64,000 bases of DNA. Source: Opitutus terrae PB90-1 (GTDB lineage Bacteria; Verrucomicrobiota; Verrucomicrobiia; Opitutales; Opitutaceae). This document shows positions 42,370 to 51,275 of the stretch, one piece after another. How positions within the stretch are numbered: position 1 is the stretch's first letter; each line of letters opens with the position of its first letter. Where the stretch lies: contig NC_010571.1 of assembly GCF_000019965.1 (NCBI RefSeq), positions 3,605,001 through 3,669,000 of the forward strand. Direction: 5' to 3'. Under the pieces are notes generated by a model. The model saw nothing but the letters and a program-made list of their open reading frames with translations, was not told where the DNA came from and searched no databases. A program made the translations under genes and the position numbers.

Positions 42370-45300
42370 ATGTTATTTCCACAATTGGTGCGCCTGGCAG
42401 TGCTGACGTCCATTCTGCCGGCGCTTGCGTTCGACGGTGCGGCGCAGCCTGCGCCCGCCTATACGTTCACGACCTACGTCGGCCGCAACAATATCGGCTA
42501 CGTCGACGGCGAAGGCACCCAGGCTCGGTTCCACGAACCGGCCGGACTCGCCTGTGATGCCGATGGCAACCTTTATGTGGTTGATCCGGGTACCAACCTG
42601 ATTCGCAAGATCACGCCCGCCGCCTCGGTGAGCACGTTTGCCGGAACGCCGACAGGGTGGGGCTTGGTCGACGGACCCGCCGCGAGCGCCCGCTTCGGCC
42701 TGCCTCAGGGCGTCGCGGTCGGTGCCGACGGTACGGTGTACATTGCCGACACCGGCAACGCCGCCATTCGGATCATCACCCCGGATGGCAGCGTCCGCAT
42801 TCTGGCCGGAGGGCGGAGTGGCAGCCAGGATGGCTACGGCACCGGAGCCACCTTCAATCTGCCCGAAGCCGTGGCGGTGAATGCGGCCGGTGTCGTGTAC
42901 GTCGCGGACTCGGGCAACAACACCGTGCGACGGATCGAAGAGGGCAACGTTACGACGCTCGCGGGCTTGGCGGGAGCCTCTGCCGGGGCGGTGGACGGGG
43001 CCGGCTCGGACGCCCGCTTTAATGGCCCGAAGGGAATTGCGGTCGATGCGAACGGGACGGTCTACGTGGCGGACACTTCAAATCATATCATTCGCAAGGT
43101 AACGCCGTCCGGTGTGGTCACGACGCTGGCGGGATCGCCCGGGATCAGCGGCAACAGCGACGGAGCGGGTGACGCTGCACGCTTCAATGCACCCACCGAC
43201 ATCGCAGTGGACGACGCGGGGACGATCTATGTGGTTGATCAGAGCGGCTCGCTCCGGAAGATCACACCCGAGGGGGTGGTAACGAGTCTCGCCTCGGGTT
43301 TCAGCTATCCTCGCGGCGTGGCGTTCGATCGAAGCAGCGGAGTGTTTTTTGTGGCGGACACAGGGCACCACGTGATCAAGCGGGTCACACCCAATGGGAG
43401 TGTTACCGTGTTTGCCGGCGCCGACGTGCTGGTGCGGAGCGCTGACGGCGTGGGGCTCAATGCGCAATTCACGTCACCGCGCGGGTTGACCGTGGCAGCC
43501 GACGGCACCGTGTTCGTCGCCGACAGCAATGCGTATGTCATCCGCAAGGTGACGCCGGGACTGCTGGTGACCACCTGGGCGGGCAGTCTGGTGCGGCCGA
43601 TCTATCAGACAGTTGACGGCCAGGGCAGCAACGCAGGTTTCGGTAATCCGACAGGCATTGCGGTGGATGCGGCAGGCAATCTCTTCGTTGCCGATTTCAA
43701 GGCCACGATTCGCAAGATCGACGCCACCGGCTACGTCTCGACCGTGGCGGGAGCACATGGCCTCGACGGGAGTCTGGACGGGGAAAAGACCGCGGCCCGG
43801 TTCAATGCGCCCCACGGGCTTGCGGTGGACCAGCACGGGAATCTTTACGTTGCCGACACCTTCAACCACTCGATTCGCAAGATCGACGCGGCCGGGCAGG
43901 TCACCACTCCGTATGGTGTCTCCGGCGTCGAGGGCACGGTTGATGGCATCGGCAATGCCGCGAGATTTGGTTCACCAACCGCGCTGGCGTTCGATCGGGA
44001 CGGAAGTCTTTTCGTGGCCGACGGCCACCGCGTGCGCCGGATCTCGCCCGAGGGCGTGGTGACCACGGTGGCGGGCACGGCGAATGCCACCGGCAGCATC
44101 GACGGGGTGGGCGCGGCCGCGACGTTTGGGGAAATTAAGGGACTCGCGGTGGACCGGGCCGGGAATGTTTTCGTCGCGGAGAACACCACGCACGTGATCC
44201 GAAGAATCACGCCGGACGGCACGGTCGTCACCATCGGCGGTCTCGCCGGCAGCATCGGCACGGCGGATGGAGTCGGCAGTGCGGCGCGGTTCAACGAGCC
44301 GTGGGGACTGGCGCTGGATCGGTTCGGCCACTTGTACATTGTCGATTCGGGCAACAACACGATCCGCAAGGGCGTGATTGTCGGCGCGACCGCACCGGCG
44401 ATCACCAAGGACCCGGTGGCGAAGGCCGCCGGCGCCGGCCGGCAGGCGAGCTTCACCCTCACCGCCACGGGGCTACCGGCGCCCCAGTTCCAGTGGCAGC
44501 GAAAACGCGCGGGCGAAAGCGATTTCGTCGCGCTGAGTGAAATCGCCGAGTTCAGCGGGGTCGAGACGGCCACGCTGACGGTCACCACGGCCGCCGCCAT
44601 GACGGGCGATCAGTTCCGTTGTGTGGTGGAGAATGGCATCGGTCCGGCGGTGACCTCCGGGACGGCGACGCTGACAGTAGTTCCGCCGCCGAGCTTCAGC
44701 AGTGAGGCCGAGACGACCTTCACAGTCGGAGCAGCGGGAAGGTTCCAGGTCGCGGCGGCGGGTGCCACGGTGCTGGCCTTGAAGTCCGGCGCGTTGCCCG
44801 CGTGGGCGCACTTCGATCCGGCAACCGGCATTCTCTCGGGCACGCCGACGGAACTGGCGGCGCCGTTGCAGCTCGTGTTCGAGGCGGGCAACGCGGCGGT
44901 GACCCCGACCGAGCAACCGTTCACCCTGAAGATCAGCGCCGGGCCGCTCGTCGTCGCGGATCCGGTAGCGCACACCGCCAACGCCGGTGCGACGGCGATT
45001 CTGTCGGTGGACGCGGCGGGCGTGGCGCCGTTGAGCTATCGCTGGACCAAGGACGGCGTACCGGTCGTGAACTCAACGCGCATCTCCGGCGCGGACGGAC
45101 CGGTGCTGGCGCTGGGTCGGACCCAGCTCGCCGACGGCGGCACTTACGCGGTCACGGTCACCGGGCCGGACGGCACGGCCGTGACGTCGCGCGCGGCCGT
45201 GCTTTCGGTGGCGCAACCCCCGACGATCTCCACGGCACCGGCCAGTGCGATTGTCGCGTCCGGCGCGCGCGCCAACTTCACTGTCGCGGCCACCAGCAAC

Positions 45301-46248
45301 TCGCCGCTAGCGTTTCAATGGCTCTATAACGGCGATCCGGTCGCCGGCGAAAACGCGTCGATGTATGCCATTGCGGCAGTGAATCCCGGCTGGTCGGGAC
45401 TGTACTCGGTGCGGGTGAGCGACGCGGCGACAGCGGTCGAGACCACGCCGGTGATCCTAGGCGTTCCAATCGATCAGAAGCTGTGGGGATGGGGCAGTGA
45501 GGCAGGGGCGGACATCGTTCATCCCAATGGCAATCTCTATGACCAGGTGCTGCTCACGAGTTCGACGGTGGCGCTGAAGGCCGATCCAGGGCAGGTCACG
45601 CGGGTTTCGTTCATCGATCTGAGTGATGACATCGTGCAGGTTGAATTCTCCGGCGCGGGGACGCTGCACGTCCAGCTCAAGAATGCGGCGGCGCCCGCCG
45701 CGCCGCTGTTCTACAATCAGAACGTGAGTTACGTGAAGGGCCACGCCGGCATCACGATCGTTGGCGCGGACGAAACGACCCACCTCTCGGTGTTTTCGGT
45801 GGGTCGGGTGACGGCGGTGAATCAGGGCCTGTTCCGGCCGGAGGTGAACTACGATGGCATGGCCGACATCGCGTTCATCGCAATCAGCAGCGCCAACGGA
45901 AAGTTCGGCGGCCTCTACGCGGGCAACGCCGTATGCTCGGAGACCACGGGTGTGACGGGGATTTTCGCACCGGGAGTGGAGTTCACCTACCGCGTGGTGA
46001 TCAGCGATATCAACGCATCCGACAGCGCGCAGCCATGGCTGCTGCTGGGTGCCGCGGAGGACGTTCGCATCGCTGGCGGCGATCTCGCGCAGGCGAATCA
46101 TCGACCGCTGGCGGTCGGCGGGTTCTCCGCGCTGCAAATGATCGCAGGATCAAACTCGCACGGGGTCGGTCTGCCGGCGCAGCCGCTTCGCGCGCGCGTC
46201 GAACGAGACGGCGACGACATCACCGACGAGTTGACGCTGCGCTACTGA
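42370..46248 (+). CDS. Secreted NHL-repeat and immunoglobulin-like protein
   Basis: The product is 1292 aa. ATG 42370 gives a signal peptide (MLFPQLVRLAVLTSILPALAF). Residues ~30-672 are a run of about a dozen NHL-type blades, each with a motif like FNxPxGIAVDxxGTVYVADTSNHxIRKVTPxG and a DGxGxxARF spacer, forecasting two stacked propellers. Then come an Ig-like domain (about 675-770), a He_PIG-type putative Ig domain (about 772-855), two more Ig-like domains (about 857-945 and 946-1033) and a C-terminal 260-residue domain I do not recognise (IDQKLWGWGSEAG ... ISDINASDSAQPWLLLG). No membrane anchor or sortase signal is visible. Probably an exported binding or surface protein. The blades have clearly diverged in DNA sequence, so expansion is old. 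Confidence 0.93.
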   Translation: MLFPQLVRLAVLTSILPALAFDGAAQPAPAYTFTTYVGRNNIGYVDGEGTQARFHEPAGLACDADGNLYVVDPGTNLIRKITPAASVSTFAGTPTGWGLVDGPAASARFGLPQGVAVGADGTVYIADTGNAAIRIITPDGSVRILAGGRSGSQDGYGTGATFNLPEAVAVNAAGVVYVADSGNNTVRRIEEGNVTTLAGLAGASAGAVDGAGSDARFNGPKGIAVDANGTVYVADTSNHIIRKVTPSGVVTTLAGSPGISGNSDGAGDAARFNAPTDIAVDDAGTIYVVDQSGSLRKITPEGVVTSLASGFSYPRGVAFDRSSGVFFVADTGHHVIKRVTPNGSVTVFAGADVLVRSADGVGLNAQFTSPRGLTVAADGTVFVADSNAYVIRKVTPGLLVTTWAGSLVRPIYQTVDGQGSNAGFGNPTGIAVDAAGNLFVADFKATIRKIDATGYVSTVAGAHGLDGSLDGEKTAARFNAPHGLAVDQHGNLYVADTFNHSIRKIDAAGQVTTPYGVSGVEGTVDGIGNAARFGSPTALAFDRDGSLFVADGHRVRRISPEGVVTTVAGTANATGSIDGVGAAATFGEIKGLAVDRAGNVFVAENTTHVIRRITPDGTVVTIGGLAGSIGTADGVGSAARFNEPWGLALDRFGHLYIVDSGNNTIRKGVIVGATAPAITKDPVAKAAGAGRQASFTLTATGLPAPQFQWQRKRAGESDFVALSEIAEFSGVETATLTVTTAAAMTGDQFRCVVENGIGPAVTSGTATLTVVPPPSFSSEAETTFTVGAAGRFQVAAAGATVLALKSGALPAWAHFDPATGILSGTPTELAAPLQLVFEAGNAAVTPTEQPFTLKISAGPLVVADPVAHTANAGATAILSVDAAGVAPLSYRWTKDGVPVVNSTRISGADGPVLALGRTQLADGGTYAVTVTGPDGTAVTSRAAVLSVAQPPTISTAPASAIVASGARANFTVAATSNSPLAFQWLYNGDPVAGENASMYAIAAVNPGWSGLYSVRVSDAATAVETTPVILGVPIDQKLWGWGSEAGADIVHPNGNLYDQVLLTSSTVALKADPGQVTRVSFIDLSDDIVQVEFSGAGTLHVQLKNAAAPAAPLFYNQNVSYVKGHAGITIVGADETTHLSVFSVGRVTAVNQGLFRPEVNYDGMADIAFIAISSANGKFGGLYAGNAVCSETTGVTGIFAPGVEFTYRVVISDINASDSAQPWLLLGAAEDVRIAGGDLAQANHRPLAVGGFSALQMIAGSNSHGVGLPAQPLRARVERDGDDITDELTLRY

Positions 46249-46329
46249 ATGCCCCGAGTCTGAGGTCAGCGATGGCGGGTGGGACTCGTCAGGGTAGTGC
46301 AGGTGGAGCGGGTTGCCTCGACACGCTCG

Positions 46330-46347
46330 GCGGCCGAGGGCGGCCGC
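46330..46347. repeat. Hairpin GCGGCCG-AGGG-CGGCCGC
   Basis: This is a 7-bp perfect stem with an AGGG tetraloop, the loop also found at 50918-50921, and complementary to the CCCT loops at 50960 and 59104. It lies between the NHL-repeat gene and the convergent OmpR-type regulator gene. Upstream sequence from 46308 repeats the motif seen at 42170. Confidence 0.65.
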
Positions 46348-46427
46348 GTTCCCACGCAGGCGTCACCCGACGAACCCCGAACTCCGAACCCGGAACGCGA
46401 AACTCCGAACGGCGCGTGAAGCGCGCG

Positions 46428-47177
46428 CTACCGGCCTTCCTTCGACACGCCGGCAGGGTCGAAGATGTAGCCGATGCCATGCACCGTGCGGAAAGTCGAC
46501 AGGTCGAGCCCATGCTCCTTGAACAGCTCGCGCACTTTCACGATGTACTGGTCGAGCGAGCGGCTGCGGACGTCGGCATGAATGCCCCACACGGCGTGGA
46601 TGAGCGCCTTGCGGGTGATGACTGCGCCTTGATTCGCGTTCAGGTACGCGAGAATCCCGAGCTCCTTGCGGCCGAGTTTTTCCACCGTGCCGTCCGGAAA
46701 AATAATCTCGAGCCGGTCGGGCACGATCTTGGCGCCGCAGAAATCGAACGGCTCGTCGCCGACCCGCACGTTTTTCGTGAGGTTCAAATCCGTCTTCGAT
46801 TCGGCGCGGCGGAGCACGGCGCGAATCCGGGCAACAAGCTCGGCGTAGCTGAACGGCTTGGTGATGTAGTCGTCGCCGCCCATCTCCAACCCGCGGACCT
46901 TGGTAGTCTCGGTCCCTTCGCCGGTGAGGAAGATCACCGGCACGTTGATGTCGGCGCCCTTGAGCTCCTCGAGCAGCGTGAAGCCACTGCCGTCGGGCAG
47001 GCTGATGTCGAGCAGCAGCAGATTCGCGAAATTGTTTTTCAGGAAACGCATCGCATGCGCGGCGCGATTGCAGATCTGCGTCTGCATCCCGGCGGATTCC
47101 AGGTGCGTGGCGATGAGGTTCGCGAGTTCCACCTCGTCCTCGACGACGACGACAAGCGGTTTGGGTTCAGCACGCAT
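46428..47177 (-). CDS. OmpR/PhoB-family response regulator
   Basis: The product is 249 aa. It has a receiver domain (1-125) with the acidic pair at 13-14, phospho-acceptor Asp57 (LLLLDISLPDGSG), Thr85 and Lys107 (ITKPF), and an OmpR-type winged helix (about 145-245) ending RSLDQYIVKVRELFKEHGLDL and TVHGIGYIF. The recognition helix region is intact. No histidine kinase gene is adjacent, so it is an orphan regulator. The gene is divergent from hisG, with 139 bases between the two start codons; that gap includes TTGACA (minus strand, 47228-47233), a candidate -35 box, but no convincing -10. Confidence 0.95.
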   Translation of the reverse strand: MRAEPKPLVVVVEDEVELANLIATHLESAGMQTQICNRAAHAMRFLKNNFANLLLLDISLPDGSGFTLLEELKGADINVPVIFLTGEGTETTKVRGLEMGGDDYITKPFSYAELVARIRAVLRRAESKTDLNLTKNVRVGDEPFDFCGAKIVPDRLEIIFPDGTVEKLGRKELGILAYLNANQGAVITRKALIHAVWGIHADVRSRSLDQYIVKVRELFKEHGLDLSTFRTVHGIGYIFDPAGVSKEGR

Positions 47178-47316
47178 GGGAGATCCGCCGTGGGGTCACG
47201 TGGCGTATGTAGTTTCGGCAGGCCATTTGTCAAAAGAGAATAGCCCCGGTTTACCCTGACGCGAGCACAAGGCGAATTTGCTTGAAGACGTGATTCCACG
47301 GGTGAGGTTTTCCCGC

Positions 47317-48201
47317 GTGTCCACGCGCAAACCGCTTCTGATGCTTGGGCTGCCCAAGGGCAGTCTGGAAGAATCCACGAAAAATCTTTTCGCGAAGGCT
47401 GGTTGGAGAATCACCACCAGCTCGCGCTCCTACAAGCCCGCCATCAACGATCCGGAGCTGGACGGCCGGTTCGTGCGCGCGCAGGAGGTCAGTCGTTATG
47501 TGGAACATGGTTTCTTCGATTGCGGGCTGACAGGGTTGGACTGGGTGCAGGAAAACCAGTCGGACGTCGTCGAGGTTTGTGATTTGATCTATAGCAAAGT
47601 GTCAGTGGTGAAATCGCGTTGGGTGCTGTGCGTGCCCGAGGCGTCCGACATCACCCGGCCGGAGCAACTGGCGGGCAAGCGCGTCGCCACGGAGTTGGTC
47701 GGCACGGTGCGGCGCTATTTTGAGCAAAAAGGCATTGCCGTAAACGTGGAGTTTTCGTGGGGCGCCACGGAAGTGAAGGTGCCGGACTTGGTCGACGCCA
47801 TCGTGGACATCACCGAAACGGGGAATTCGATTCGCGCGAACAAGCTGCGGATCATCGACACGCTGCTGGAGACGAACACGAAGCTAATCGCCAACAAGGC
47901 CAGCTGGGCGAACCCCGAAAAGCGGCGGAAGATCGAGACGATCGCGCTGCTGCTCCGCGGCGCGCTGGAAGCGGAGAGCAAGGTCGGGTTGAAGATGAAC
48001 CTCCCGAAAGCGTCGCTCGAGGCGGTGGTCAAGGCGTTGCCGGCGCTGCGCAATCCGACCATTTCCCAACTCAGCAACGCCGAATGGGTGGCGCTCGAAA
48101 CGATCATCGACGAGAGCGTCGTGCGCGAAATCATCCCGGAGTTGAAGCGACTGGGCGCCGAAGGCATCGTCGAGTACCCGCTGAACAAGGTCGTGTATTG
48201 A
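47317..48201 (+). CDS. hisG: ATP phosphoribosyltransferase HisG, long form
   Basis: The product is 294 aa from GTG 47317. Other in-frame possibilities are TTG 47278 and ATG 47341, so the start is uncertain by a few residues. It is the first enzyme of histidine synthesis. Motifs include LGLPKGSLEESTKNLF, the HisG-type DCGLTGLDWVQEN, RVATELVGTVRRYFE, and the PRPP-binding VDAIVDITETGNSIRAN. A C-terminal domain (about 215-294, VGLKMNLPKASLEAVVKALP) marks the long form, which has the regulatory ACT-like domain and needs no HisZ. Histidine feedback is therefore likely built in. Confidence 0.95.
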   Translation: MSTRKPLLMLGLPKGSLEESTKNLFAKAGWRITTSSRSYKPAINDPELDGRFVRAQEVSRYVEHGFFDCGLTGLDWVQENQSDVVEVCDLIYSKVSVVKSRWVLCVPEASDITRPEQLAGKRVATELVGTVRRYFEQKGIAVNVEFSWGATEVKVPDLVDAIVDITETGNSIRANKLRIIDTLLETNTKLIANKASWANPEKRRKIETIALLLRGALEAESKVGLKMNLPKASLEAVVKALPALRNPTISQLSNAEWVALETIIDESVVREIIPELKRLGAEGIVEYPLNKVVY

Positions 48202-48205
48202 TGGC

Positions 48206-48324
48206 CGATTTCCGATCGCGGATTGCCGATTGACCCAAGCGCAACCCGGCGGGGCCGGTGCGTTTCGTCACGTTGCCTTGCCCGCCGGCAAACCGCGGTT
48301 GCGATCGCTCGGCAATCGGCAATC
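48206..48324. repeat. GATTGCCGATT inverted repeat
   Basis: GATTGCCGATT (48221-48231) is inverted as AATCGGCAATC (48314-48324). Further partial copies of the same word lie just inside each arm (CGATTTCCGAT at 48206-48216, GGCAATCGG at 48311-48319). It occupies the gap between hisG and aguB. It is built on the same plan (arms of short direct units) as the 5651-5736 element, with a different word. Confidence 0.65.
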
Positions 48325-48335
48325 ATCCATCGACA

Positions 48336-49214
48336 ATGAGCACCGTCACCCTCGGTCTTCTCCAACACGCCTGCTCGCCGGATCCGGCGGCGAATCTCAA
48401 AAAGTGCCTCGCGTTAGCCGAGGAGGCGGCGCGACGGGGCGCGAACATCATCTGCACGCCGGAGCTGTTTCGCTCGCAATATTTCTGTCAGAGCGAGGAC
48501 CACGCGAACTTCCAGCTCGCGGAGCCGATCCCCGGCCCGAGCACGGCGGCGTTTCAGGAACTCGCGAAAAAACACGGCGTCGTGATCGTCGCCTCGCTTT
48601 TCGAGAAGCGCGCGGCGGGTCTGTATCACAACACCGCGGCCATCATCGATGCCGACGGCGCGCTGCTCGGTGTCTACCGGAAGATGCACATCCCGGACGA
48701 TCCGCTGTACTACGAGAAGTTTTATTTCACGCCGGGCGATACGGGCTTTCGCGCATGGGACACGAAATTCGGCCGGGTCGGCGTGCTCATCTGCTGGGAC
48801 CAGTGGTATCCCGAGGCGGCGCGGCTGACGGCGATGCAGGGCGCGGAGATCCTTTTCTACCCGACGGCGATCGGCTGGCATCCGAAGGAAAAGGCGGACT
48901 ACGGCGCCGATCAACACGGCGCGTGGGAGACGATCCAGCGTGGGCACGCCGTGGCGAATGGCTGTTTCGTTGCCGCCGTGAACCGGATCGGACTCGAGCG
49001 GCCGGTCGGCGGGGACGGCATCGAGTTCTGGGGCCAGAGCTTCGTGGCTGGCACGAGCGGGCAGATTCTCGCGAAGGCGCCGGTCGAGCGCGAAGAGGTG
49101 CTGATCGTGCCCGTCGATCTCGGGAAAGTGGATGTCACGCGGACGCACTGGCCGTTCTTGCGCGACCGGAGAATCGACGCCTACGAAAACCTCACGAAGC
49201 GGTTCATCGATTGA
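48336..49214 (+). CDS. aguB: N-carbamoylputrescine amidase
   Basis: The product is 292 aa, a nitrilase-superfamily amidase with the catalytic triad Glu43 (CTPELFRSQYF), Lys116 (YRKMHIPDDP) and Cys153 (LICWDQWYPEAAR). HIPDDPLYYEKFYFTPGDTGF and WDQWYPEAARLTAM are typical of the AguB group, which splits N-carbamoylputrescine to putrescine, CO2 and ammonia. It is followed by aguA 76 bases downstream on the same strand, which supports the assignment. A palindromic repeat sits between hisG and this gene. Confidence 0.97.
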   Translation: MSTVTLGLLQHACSPDPAANLKKCLALAEEAARRGANIICTPELFRSQYFCQSEDHANFQLAEPIPGPSTAAFQELAKKHGVVIVASLFEKRAAGLYHNTAAIIDADGALLGVYRKMHIPDDPLYYEKFYFTPGDTGFRAWDTKFGRVGVLICWDQWYPEAARLTAMQGAEILFYPTAIGWHPKEKADYGADQHGAWETIQRGHAVANGCFVAAVNRIGLERPVGGDGIEFWGQSFVAGTSGQILAKAPVEREEVLIVPVDLGKVDVTRTHWPFLRDRRIDAYENLTKRFID

Positions 49215-49224
49215 CCGATCCTTC

Positions 49225-49304
49225 CACCGCGGATTACACGGATGGGCGCGGATAAGAAGTGCCACAATCCGACCGAATCCGTGCTAATCCGTGCGATCCG
49301 TGGT
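49225..49304. repeat. CCGCGGATTACACGGAT inverted repeat
   Basis: The left arm (49226-49252) has words like GCGGATTACACGGAT. The right arm (49278-49303) has ATCCGTGCTAATCCGTGCG and ATCCGTGG, so it is an imperfect inverted repeat built of ATCCGTG units. It fills the aguB-aguA gap and runs into the possible GTG starts of aguA (49291, 49300). Similar repeats are known from many unrelated bacterial genomes. Confidence 0.7.
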
Positions 49305-50364
49305 CAAAACAAAAACGCCTAGACAGCTCCGAGACACGCCGGCGGTGTTGGGTTTCCGCATGCCGGCGGAGTGGGAGCCGCAGGCGGCGGTGTGGCTGTC
49401 GTGGCCGCACAACCGCAAAACGTGGCCCGGTTTGTTCCGGCCCGTGCCAAAGGCGTATGCGGCTTTCGTCGCCGCGATCAGCCGCTATGAATCGGTGCGG
49501 ATCAACTGCGCCGCAACGCTGCAGCCGCGCGCGCGCCGACTTTGCGAGCGCGCAGGCGCCGTGATGGAGCGCGTGGCGTTCTTCGATCATCCGACGAACG
49601 ACGCTTGGTGCCGCGATCACGGGCCCCTCTTCGTGCGGAATGATCGGACCGCGGAGATCGCGGTCACGGATTGGCGGTACAACGCCTGGGGCGACAAATA
49701 TCCGCCCTACGATCTCGACAACCGGATCCCGCCGTTGATCGCACGCCGGCTGAAGCTGCGGCGATTTGAGAATGACATGGTGCTCGAGGGCGGCTCGATC
49801 GACGTCAACGGGGCCGGGGCGTTGCTCACGACCGAGCAGTGCCTGCTGAATCCGAATCGAAATCCGCACCTCACGCGCGAGCAGATCGAACGGAACCTGC
49901 ACGACTACCTTGGGGTGGAGACGATGCTGTGGTTGGGCGACGGAATTGTCGGCGACGATACCGACGGGCACATCGACGACATCACGCGATTCTTCCGCGC
50001 CGACGCGATCGTCACGTGCGTGGAGCCTAACCGGCGCGACGCCAACCATGCTCCGCTGAAGGAGAACCTGCGCCGGCTGAAAACGTTTCGGACGGCGAGG
50101 GGAAAATCCTTCGAAATCGTTGAACTGCCAATGCCGAAGCCCGTGGCGTTTCGCGGCCAGCGCGTGCCAGCTAGCTACGCGAATTTTCTCGTCGTCAATG
50201 GAGCCGTGCTCGTCCCGAACTTCCGGCAGCCGCCGCGCGATCGCGAAGCCAACGCGATTCTCGCGCACTGCTTCGCCGGACGCGAGGTCGTGCCGGTTGA
50301 CGCTTACGATCTGATCTGGGGGCTTGGAACGCTGCATTGCCTTTCGCAGCAACAGCCGGCTTGA
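49291..50364 (+). CDS. aguA: Agmatine deiminase
   Basis: The product is 357 aa from GTG 49291. Alternatives are GTG 49300 and ATG 49360 (MPAEWEPQ), and the first two lie within the palindromic repeat, so the N-terminus is uncertain. It belongs to the pentein fold: PAEWEPQAAVWLSWPHN, DAWCRDHGPLFV (Asp/Arg/His of the active site), EGGSIDVNGAGALLTTE, DTDGHIDD and the catalytic Cys350 near the C-terminus (GLGTLHCLSQQ). It converts agmatine to N-carbamoylputrescine, which AguB then cleaves. Agmatine must come from arginine decarboxylase encoded elsewhere. Confidence 0.97.
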   Translation: MRSVVKTKTPRQLRDTPAVLGFRMPAEWEPQAAVWLSWPHNRKTWPGLFRPVPKAYAAFVAAISRYESVRINCAATLQPRARRLCERAGAVMERVAFFDHPTNDAWCRDHGPLFVRNDRTAEIAVTDWRYNAWGDKYPPYDLDNRIPPLIARRLKLRRFENDMVLEGGSIDVNGAGALLTTEQCLLNPNRNPHLTREQIERNLHDYLGVETMLWLGDGIVGDDTDGHIDDITRFFRADAIVTCVEPNRRDANHAPLKENLRRLKTFRTARGKSFEIVELPMPKPVAFRGQRVPASYANFLVVNGAVLVPNFRQPPRDREANAILAHCFAGREVVPVDAYDLIWGLGTLHCLSQQQPA

Positions 50365-50374
50365 TCGGTCCGCC

Positions 50375-50860
50375 ATGCGGACCTTCCTCACGCTTTCGTG
50401 CTGTGTCGCGGTGCTCGTTGTTGCCGGCTGCGATTCGGTCAGCTCGTTTCCCAGCCGCGTGCAGGAGCGATTCGAAGCGCCGCAACCGCAACTGCGGCTC
50501 TACTCAGCCGAGCAGAAGCCGGTGTTCGAGGCCGCGCAGCGCGCGATGAAACGGATCGATTTCGTCGTTTCAAGAGCGGGTGCAGCGACGGGAATCATCA
50601 AGGCCCACAGTCCGCTGCGATCCACGACGTCTTTTGGCAAAGCCCGGCAGTATGCGTTCGAGGTGCATGTGCAGACGATGGGCCCCGGCGAAACGCAGGT
50701 TTCCGCCGTTTTGCGTGAACAGGAGGAGAGTGAGTCATTCGCCGGCGCCACCGACATCCCGCTGCGGCAGCACGGGTTGTATGATTCGTTTTTCGCGGCA
50801 CTCGGCCAGGAGTTGGGAGAATCGGGACGCGAGCCGGGGATGCCAGCGACGGCGAAGTAG
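50375..50860 (+). CDS. Predicted small lipoprotein
   Basis: The product is 161 aa. ATG 50375 gives a lipoprotein signal with lipobox VAGC (lipid-bearing Cys at about residue 19). The rest is a mixed alpha/beta domain with VFEAAQRAMKRIDFVV, GIIKAHSPL and FEVHVQTMGPGETQVSAVLR, reminiscent of small periplasmic DUF-type lipoproteins. I recognise no function. It begins 10 bases after aguA on the same strand, so it is probably in the same transcript, without an obvious link to polyamine metabolism. Confidence 0.85.
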   Translation: MRTFLTLSCCVAVLVVAGCDSVSSFPSRVQERFEAPQPQLRLYSAEQKPVFEAAQRAMKRIDFVVSRAGAATGIIKAHSPLRSTTSFGKARQYAFEVHVQTMGPGETQVSAVLREQEESESFAGATDIPLRQHGLYDSFFAALGQELGESGREPGMPATAK

Positions 50861-50908
50861 CACAGTCCCGGCGGGTTGGAAAAACGTCATCGGGCGGTTT
50901 GACGATCA

Positions 50909-50970
50909 GCCGCGGCGAGGGCGCCGCGGCTCCATCGGCTCAGACTTGGAGGCGCGACGCCCTCGTCGCG
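50909..50970. repeat. Twin hairpins with AGGG and CCCT tetraloops
   Basis: Hairpin 1 is GCCGCGGCG (50909-50917), loop AGGG, CGCCGCGGC (to 50930). Hairpin 2 is CGCGACG (50953-50959), loop CCCT, CGTCGCG (to 50970). Stems of 9 and 7 bp are perfect. The loops are exact reverse complements. It lies between the lipoprotein gene and rpsA. Confidence 0.85.
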
Positions 50971-50980
50971 TTTGCGCAGT

Positions 50981-51029
50981 GTAGCCGGCCTCGCTGAGGC
51001 CGACAGCCGGGGTCAACGACCCCGGCTAC
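50981..51029. repeat. GTAGCCGG...CCGGCTAC twin-hairpin element
   Basis: Hairpin 1 is GGCCTC (50987-50992), loop GCT, GAGGCC. Hairpin 2 is GCCGGGGTC (51006-51014), loop AAC, GACCCCGGC (to 51026). It is a near copy of 26091-26137 with different loops. It directly follows the AGGG/CCCT element. Confidence 0.85.
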
Positions 51030-51275
51030 GGAGCAGCCCGCGCCGTAACCGACGCGGCTACGACCCCAAATTCAGGCTTGCGGCGCCTCTGGCACTCCGA
51101 GAACGTGACCGTTCGCGGCATTTTCATTGGTCAGATCGGCGTCGCCGCGTGCTCCCGTCGATCTTTCCCGTCAGTTAAACAGTCAACCCACGATTCGGTC
51201 GCGTTCCGCGCGATCGGGTCGCCGCCGGGGAACAGGTGCAACGGAGCAGGCATCGGTTCGCCGGTTTTCCGTTCT

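Larger units (their letters stand above)
50861..51275. other. 415-bp gap: repeats plus rpsA leader
   Basis: The first 170 bases contain two palindromic elements, described separately at 50909-50970 and 50981-51029, and a decayed partial copy to about 51060. From about 51060 to 51275 I see no gene and no obvious hairpin; this should hold the rpsA promoter and a long 5' leader, but I cannot recognise a binding site in it. Confidence 0.5.

Noticed and set aside
47206-47233. Promoter for the OmpR-type regulator (TTGACA on the minus strand)
   Set aside because: The -35-like hexamer is good but spacing to any TA-rich hexamer is 15-16 bases and the -10 match is poor.
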